Source: Antedon mediterranea (taxonomy: Eukaryota > Echinodermata > Crinoidea > Comatulida > Antedonidae). Taken from it: a stretch of DNA of 64,000 nucleotides. Below, piece by piece: positions 55,872 to 64,000 of this stretch. Position 1 is the first letter of the stretch, and every line of letters begins with the position of its first letter. The stretch lies in NCBI RefSeq assembly GCF_964355755.1, contig NC_092673.1:2671001-2735000 (forward strand), given 5' to 3'. A program made the position numbers and the translations under genes. The notes beneath the pieces are model-generated. The model saw only the letters and a program-made list of their open reading frames with translations. It had not been told where the DNA came from and did no database searches.

Positions 55872-56256
55872 ACGCTTGGTTCCCACTAGCGACGCAACGT
55901 AACGTAACCTAAAGCGTGGTTCCCACTAGCGACGCAACGCAAGGACGTAAAGCAACGCAAGTGAATTGACCAATCACAAGCGATGGCTTATTCGCTTGTG
56001 ATTGCTAACTGTGTATCTCTACTAGCCTGACCTGACTAGGTGTAAACATTACGTCCTTGTGTTGCGTCGCTAGTGGGAACCAAGCTTTGCAACGTAAGAA
56101 AATGCCCTTCCAATAATTGTGCTTGCCGCCGCCCGCGTGAAATCAAACCTGCGATTTTTGCAGCACTATTGCGTCGTCGGTTCCCACTTGTGATTACGCA
56201 ATACATTACTTTGCGTCAATACGTCGCTGCGTTGCGTTCTAGTGGGAACCACGCTT
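55872..56256. mobile_element. MITE family B copy split by another family B copy
   Basis: The left piece CGCTTGGTTCCCACTAGCGA (from 55872) runs to about 55910. After the nested copy the element resumes at GCAACGTAAGAAAATG and ends CTAGTGGGAACCACGCTT at 56256. Outside its nested insert it closely matches the reverse complement of the copy at 59201-59379, including the central AATAATTGTGCTTGC block not seen in the other copies. Confidence 0.85.
55911..56087. mobile_element. MITE family B copy nested inside another
   Basis: AAAGCGTGGTTCCCACTAGC and CTAGTGGGAACCAAGCTTT ends are intact. The centre has AATCACAAGCGATGG and an unrelated TAGCCTGACCTGACTAGG insertion. Confidence 0.88.
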
Positions 56257-56297
56257 AAGTCTGTTTGCCAAACAAAGGCGACTGCGGGTTACAGTGA
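56257..56297 (-). repeat. Inverted copy of the end of exon 4 of the downstream gene
   Basis: About 41 bases match, with one difference, the reverse complement of 59160-59200 (coding for TVTRSRLCLANR in another frame, NPQSPLFGKQA in the gene frame). The match breaks after ACAGTGA. It directly adjoins the family B element, just as exon 4 adjoins its own family B copy. Confidence 0.85.
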
Positions 56298-56921
56298 AAA
56301 CCGCGTAGCTTATGCCACATAGAACTCTATCTATCCTGAAATACCGCCCATCCTCCACTCTTCTTGTGTGTAGGCCTAAATACTAAATGGCTCATAAATG
56401 GTCATTAAAACAAGATTCTATATATTTTTTTGTTATTACCGTTATGCGATCCAGAAATTCATAATAGTAGCCTATAAGGCTTTCGTGTCCCTATGACAGT
56501 AATGTATTGCCATAAATGCCATGTCCGTTAAGTTCCAGCTGCCATAGCCATTAACTTTATTTGATAACTATTTTGAACACTTTAGTCACTGTTGATGTGG
56601 TGTTGATGACCGCGTCTCTACAATCGCGGGAAATATGGATGATTTGATTGGTTACTCTACTCCTTCTCTGATTGGCACAGAGTTTGCCCGAGTAAAAAGT
56701 GGTTTAATTAGCGGTAGATATACAGGATTCATTTTAAAATGACCATTAGGCCTAATAAAACGTTATGAATCGGTTAACGACATGTGTTCAATATTATTAT
56801 TATTATTATGCAATGCGCCCTCAATTTACCTCAAATTCTATAATCGTCACAGTAGTAAATATTGAATCACATGATTTTTTCACCGTAGCCTACCTACCTT
56901 ATAAAAACTGTGATTTTTAAC
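56298..56921 (+). promoter_or_regulatory. Upstream region of the coiled-coil gene
   Basis: Contains a TATTATTATTATTATG repeat and otherwise nothing clear. A TATAAAAA-like stretch (TTATAAAAACTG) lies about 22 bases before the ATG, too close for a standard TATA unless the true start is further on. Confidence 0.35.
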
Positions 56922-59202
56922 ATGGTTTTAGACGACAAACTTCTTATCATGGAGGACGGACCTAAAATTGACTTGGAGGAGGTCTGCCCACACACTCAAG
57001 TCGCAATGGTAGGCAACTATTATTGAATTTATACTTAAGCCTTGTGTAGACATTAATATCTCATCTAATAATGGAGTGTGTGGCCTGGTATATTTATAGC
57101 TACCTGTATGATAAAGATTACCTAATTGATAAAGAAACGAAATCACTGTCTACTTTTTATATACTTGCAGCGGTACTTTAATATGCAACTATTATTTTGA
57201 TTCAACAACTTTGCATATGTGATTTTTCTTGCACATAAATTCCATTAGCATCGAAGCAGTTATAAATACTTAGTTTGGGAGGTACAGTAGTATAACCGTG
57301 GTATAAATACCTCCATGGTTAATGTATACAACATACATGGAGAGGAGATCTCTATGATCGTTCTCCATGATTTATTTTGCCTCTAGTTATGTTTTAGTTG
57401 ATATTTCCAAATAAACAAACTATGTAAAATGTAAACATTATTTAATACTAATAGTATAAAGGCCAGGTCCAATAGGCTACTCTAGATGTATGCCATGGTA
57501 TTGTTCGTGTGACGTCAAGAATAATTTATTCAATAAAAGGATCAATCAACCAAGGAAACCCCTGATTCAACCAAGGTTTTTAAAGATGTATTGTCCCCTG
57601 AATAATAATGTCACCTAATAGTCATCCACTTTGACCAAAAATTGGATCTAAAAAAAATGATTTACCGGAAAAAACTGTAATTTAAAGCAAAAAATGGCCA
57701 AATTGGCTGTCAGCCAATGGATTTTTGGTTGAATTTATATTATGTTATTTTATAAGTGAAAACATTTGTTTTAGTTTTTTTTATTAACTTTATTAAAACT
57801 ACAAAATAACCTATTCAAAGTCTGATTTTATTAATCTTCAGTTTTTCATGTTTTTGGGGGACAATATAGGCCTACATCTTTAAATATAGCCAGGATATAG
57901 CCCTATACCAGTTTGTACGGGGTCCCTTATTACATATGTATGAGAAGTATTTTATTTACAATCCCATTGTAATGTTTATTTAGTCGAAGGAGTTAGAAGA
58001 CGAGAGACTGAAAGGTCAACGTTCAGAGATAGAAAAGCGAATTCTACAACAGAAGTGCATTGAACTTGAGAGACAAATGAAACAGACAAATGAGATTGCA
58101 GCTATCCGTGTAAAACAAATTGAAGATCTTCAAAAACAATTAGAAGAGGTAGGCTACAATTTGTTTGAAACAAATTGATAATAATTATAATAATAAATAA
58201 TATGTTTAGTAGAGAACTTTTAAGTGGTTACTTTTTAACATTCAATTCTCTCTCTTGAAACGTTTTCCGCCGTCATTTCGACAATTACGCTTTCACGAGT
58301 TTTTCTATATTTTTCTGTTTTGGGCAGAATGGTTTGTTATTGTGCTAAAGTCTACAATTTTTTTCTTTTTTATTTGGTTTATCCAGTTTTCTTTTGGTCT
58401 TGATCCTGTGGCCTTTTTACTTTCTTTTCAATTTTCTTTTCATTGGCTGTATAATTTAACATTTCATTTATCATTTAAAATTGACAGAAAGAAGCAAGAC
58501 ACGATTTAGACTCTAGTGTAGAGATGGAGGATAACACACAGGAGGTAGAAATATTCAGATATAGGCGTAGGCGTATTAACTATAATAGCCTTAAATGTGT
58601 ATATAAGTAGTGGTTAATCAGGCCTTTTTTATATGTGTGCACGCATGTCCTTGTTTATATTGGAGTGAATAAGTAAAGTTCTTACAGTATTGTTTCCTGT
58701 TAATCACAGTGCATAAACCAAGCATGCCTTGGTTCTATGAAATGAACCTCACGAAAGTATATTTTAAACAATTGGGAAAATCCATTGCAAATTATTTTTT
58801 TGCCATTTATCAACTATAAATGTACTCCATGGGTCGAATAACCATTGTCCGTAATAACTAGAAAAACCAGCCTTAAGCCTTGTCTATACTATCAAACTTT
58901 ATGTGACAAAAAATGTGATGTGCCCTATATATAGACATGATGATGTCATATCACTACCATATTTGAGCATATCACTACCATATTTAATTTCACACTTTTT
59001 TTGTCAAACTAGTTTGATAACGTAGACAAAGCTTAACCATTATAATGATATGCTTTATTTTCAGGAATGCGATCATAAAGACTGCGAACACATTAAATGT
59101 ACTGCTTGTGATCATCACATGGATACAAACGATGAACTGGTTGAGCACCATGGAGTTTGTCACTGTAACCCGCAGTCGCCTTTGTTTGGCAAACAGGCTT
59201 AA
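56922..59202 (+). CDS. Unknown 148-aa coiled-coil protein with C-terminal Cys/His cluster, 4 exons
   Basis: Exons 56922-57008, 57984-58148, 58488-58544 and 59065-59202 are all phase 0 with GT-AG borders. Residues 1-29 are acidic; 30-84 (SKELEDERL ... IEDLQKQLEE) form a heptad-rich coiled coil. Residues 85-103 are a polar linker. 104-148 hold a dense putative metal-binding cluster (CDHKDCEHIKCTACDHHMD, then HHGVCHC). I do not recognise the family. The layout, coiled coil followed by a small zinc-binding module, suggests a dimeric adaptor, but that is inference. The last codons and stop adjoin a family B transposon. Without that insertion the frame would also stop (TAG), if the element sits at the TTA as I read it. 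The ATG is the first in the exon; an upstream coding exon cannot be excluded. Confidence 0.65.
57009..57983 (+). other. Intron 1 of the coiled-coil gene
   Basis: AT-rich, with short CCATGG/CTCCATG inverted pairs near 57290-57370. No clear element boundary. Confidence 0.45.
58874..59034 (-). mobile_element. MITE family A copy 22
   Basis: TAAGCCTTGTCTATACTATC and GATAACGTAGACAAAGCTTA ends, two internal units. It ends about 30 bases before exon 4 of the coiled-coil gene. Reverse orientation. Confidence 0.88.
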
Positions 59203-59379
59203 GCTTGGTTCCCACTAGGACGCAACGCAGCGACGTATCGACGCAAAGTGCTGTATTGAGTAATCACAAGTGGGGGAACCGACGACGCAGCGCTGCAAAC
59301 ATCACAGGTTTGATTTCAGGCGCAAGCACAATTATTGCGTAGATTGCGTTACGTTGCGTCGCTAGTGGAACCAAGCTTT
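59201..59379. mobile_element. MITE family B copy at the stop codon of the coiled-coil gene
   Basis: AAGCTTGGTTCCCACTAGG left and CTAGTGGAACCAAGCTT right. The left TTAA border overlaps the gene's stop codon. Its centre (AATCACAAGTGGG, TGATTTCAGGCGCAAGC) is shared only with the copy at 55872-56256. Confidence 0.9.
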
Positions 59380-59484
59380 AGGTGTTTCACAATCTATAGC
59401 TCCGTCAGTTTAGTAAATGATAGTTGATAGAGGGTGATAGCCCTATGTTGATTTAATTCTTATAATACTTACATATGCGGTCAC

Positions 59485-59895
59485 AAGGATAGGCTTATTA
59501 CATATGATATTAGATTTAGCATTCGTGGGATCAGGTTTATATAAAAATTTAAATAATAAAAAAAAAATTAATATTAAGAGACGTGCATACATAATAAGAA
59601 TTCTAATCCCATGATAAATGTAAAAGATGTAAAATGTAAAATGTAAAAGAAACACGTGTTTTTAAACACTGGATTGTATGCTTTGTTGTTTCAATAGAGT
59701 TACTCGGATAGGATTATTACATAGGCCTATTAGGTTTAACTTCGTAGGAAGGAAGTTTATATAAAAAACGTAAATATTAAAAAAAGTAATCATTAATATT
59801 AAGATACGTACATACATACATTGTAAGTTCTAATTCCATGATAAAGGTAAAAAAACACGTGTTTGTAAACACTGGATTGTATGCTTTTCTGTTAA
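59485..59895. repeat. Diverged tandem duplication (~210 bp unit)
   Basis: The first copy (59485-59690) and second (59703-59895) share ATTACATA, GTTTATATAAAAA, TTAATATTAAGA, CCATGATAAA, AACACGTGTTT and CACTGGATTGTATGCTTT in the same order, with many indels. Confidence 0.8.
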
Positions 59896-60342
59896 GTATA
59901 AAACAATGTATTATAAAACAAAATGTATTGCCGTTTTGGCAAAATTGTTAGAGATATCGATGGCTTGACATCGATTTTCTAGGGACTATTTCTATAATTA
60001 TGTATAGGAATAATTGGACACTCAATAGGCCTACAGATGATGGATGTTTCATGTTGTTGACATCTCCTCGGTCAAAAAGGTCCCTATTATCCGTTGTATA
60101 TTGCTATGCAATAATTATGTATTAAATAATACATTTTGTTATTGATTTGAGTCAAATTATTTTTTTGTTAGAGTTTGAGTAAACAATCAGAAGGAATCTT
60201 TCCTGGTACAACGATGTAGGCCTACATAGGCCCTTCATACACTCATCGTTATCATCTCCATGGCTGTGGTAGTTTTGGTGGTGGTTGTGGTAGTGGTATT
60301 AGCGCAGCGGTTGTTGTAATGGTGATGACAGTTGATCATCTT

Positions 60343-60446
60343 TGTTGATATCAAGTTTGGGGTACACCACGTATATTTAGTTCTGAAAAGAACTGTTGAG
60401 TTTCTCGACGTTTCGATCAATATGCTTTGATCGTCCTCAGGACTGG
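60343..60446 (-). mobile_element. Penelope-like element terminus
   Basis: Shares GTTGATAT, GGTACACCAC, TTAGTTCTGAAAAGAACT and the hammerhead-like core with the palindrome at 18697-19034, in single copy here. No coding part remains. Confidence 0.7.
60397..60445 (-). ncRNA. Hammerhead-ribozyme-like motif
   Basis: Minus strand: CTGAGGA, C, stem GATCAA / TTGATC with loop AGCATA, then GAAACGTC. The conserved GAAAC-GUC junction is intact here, unlike the 18.8 kb copy. The third core position is G rather than the usual U, which the consensus allows (CUGANGA). One additional base lies before helix II. Confidence 0.55.
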
Positions 60447-60910
60447 GAATCCAAAAAATTCAGGAAACTGGGAATATAAGTGGAATAGGGTGGGACTGGT
60501 GTGAAAACTAAAAAGAATAGCAAGTTCACAAAGATCATCTTGTACTGATTCCTATCTATACTATAGAAAAAACGCCAGAGCATAGATAGACGAATCGGAA
60601 CTCATTTTACCAATATCGACGGGTTGTTGAGCCGTGAAATGTGCAAAAAGTTTGCACAAATGTGACGTTTTGCCCAAGACTTGGCTTAACACGGTTTCGT
60701 GAGCTTGTCTCGTCGTTTGTCGTCATCACTGGTCAAGTTACGTCATAATTGTGTACAAACAAATCAGACAAAATTATTTCATTTGCTTTTCATTTATTAA
60801 ATTGAAATCAATTTAAATGAATATAATGTGGGTACATTGTTATTAATATGCCTACCAAATTGTATTGATATTTATAATTATAATAACGAATAGAATTAGG
60901 CAACGGTAAC

Positions 60911-63908
<2,998 letters not shown>

Positions 63909-64000
63909 CTAAAATTGTAAATTATTAAATTAAAGTGGAAATATTAAGTAAAATTATATTAGAAATAAATTTGTAGTTATTATGTCGTAGCTTTTCATAA

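Larger units (their letters stand above)
59380..60910. other. Intergenic DNA between convergent genes
   Basis: Holds a diverged 200-bp direct duplication, a GGTGGT/GTAGTGG simple repeat (60262-60310) and a Penelope-like terminus. No gene is seen. Confidence 0.5.

Noticed and set aside
56073-56258. 61-aa frame
   Set aside because: Lies entirely inside family B transposon sequence.
58255-58509. 84-aa Phe-rich frame
   Set aside because: Intronic T-rich DNA upstream of exon 3 of the coiled-coil gene; composition artefact.

Overview
This is a stretch of animal nuclear DNA. The genes have many spliceosomal introns with consistent GT-AG borders and phases. Intergenic DNA is AT-rich and holds dozens of short inverted-repeat transposons, non-LTR retrotransposon remnants and Penelope-like termini. 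The gene content, the frequent TAGGCCTA-type palindromes and the single-exon leucine-rich receptor suggest a marine invertebrate deuterostome. An echinoderm, possibly a crinoid, is my guess; the sequence alone does not prove it.

Layout. 0.4-1.4 kb: decayed non-LTR retrotransposon end (minus). 2.5-4.6 kb: intronless gene (plus) for a type I membrane receptor with LRRs and a tyrosine-rich tail containing an ITAM-pattern motif. 4.5-8.0 kb: its 3' end and flank are partly duplicated downstream. 13.4-36.1 kb: MGAT2 (minus), eight coding exons reconstructed, 468 aa, with very large introns full of mobile elements. 36.2-39.2 kb: divergent intergenic region with a LINE tail. 43.9-53.8 kb: NT5C2 cytosolic purine 5'-nucleotidase (plus), fourteen coding exons reconstructed, 547 aa, probable non-coding first exon near 39.2-39.4 kb. 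56.9-59.2 kb: a four-exon gene (plus) for a 148-aa coiled-coil plus Cys/His-rich protein that I do not recognise. 60.9-63.9 kb and beyond the window: a proteinase K-like subtilisin (S8) with I9 propeptide (minus); its 5' end lies outside.

The genes do not form a pathway: one is a surface receptor, one a Golgi N-glycan enzyme, one a nucleotide enzyme, one probably a secreted protease and one unknown. What ties the window together is its mobile DNA. At least 23 copies of one ~130-190 bp TIR element (called family A here) and seven insertions or pieces of a ~130-180 bp element (family B) are present. There are nested insertions, a family B copy that duplicated together with the end of a coding exon, a foldback element made of GCGCAA palindromes in the protease gene, and Penelope-like termini with hammerhead-like motifs, one inside a 338-bp palindrome. 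All exon boundaries were derived by eye from splice signals, reading-frame continuity and remembered family conservation; none is supported by transcripts.
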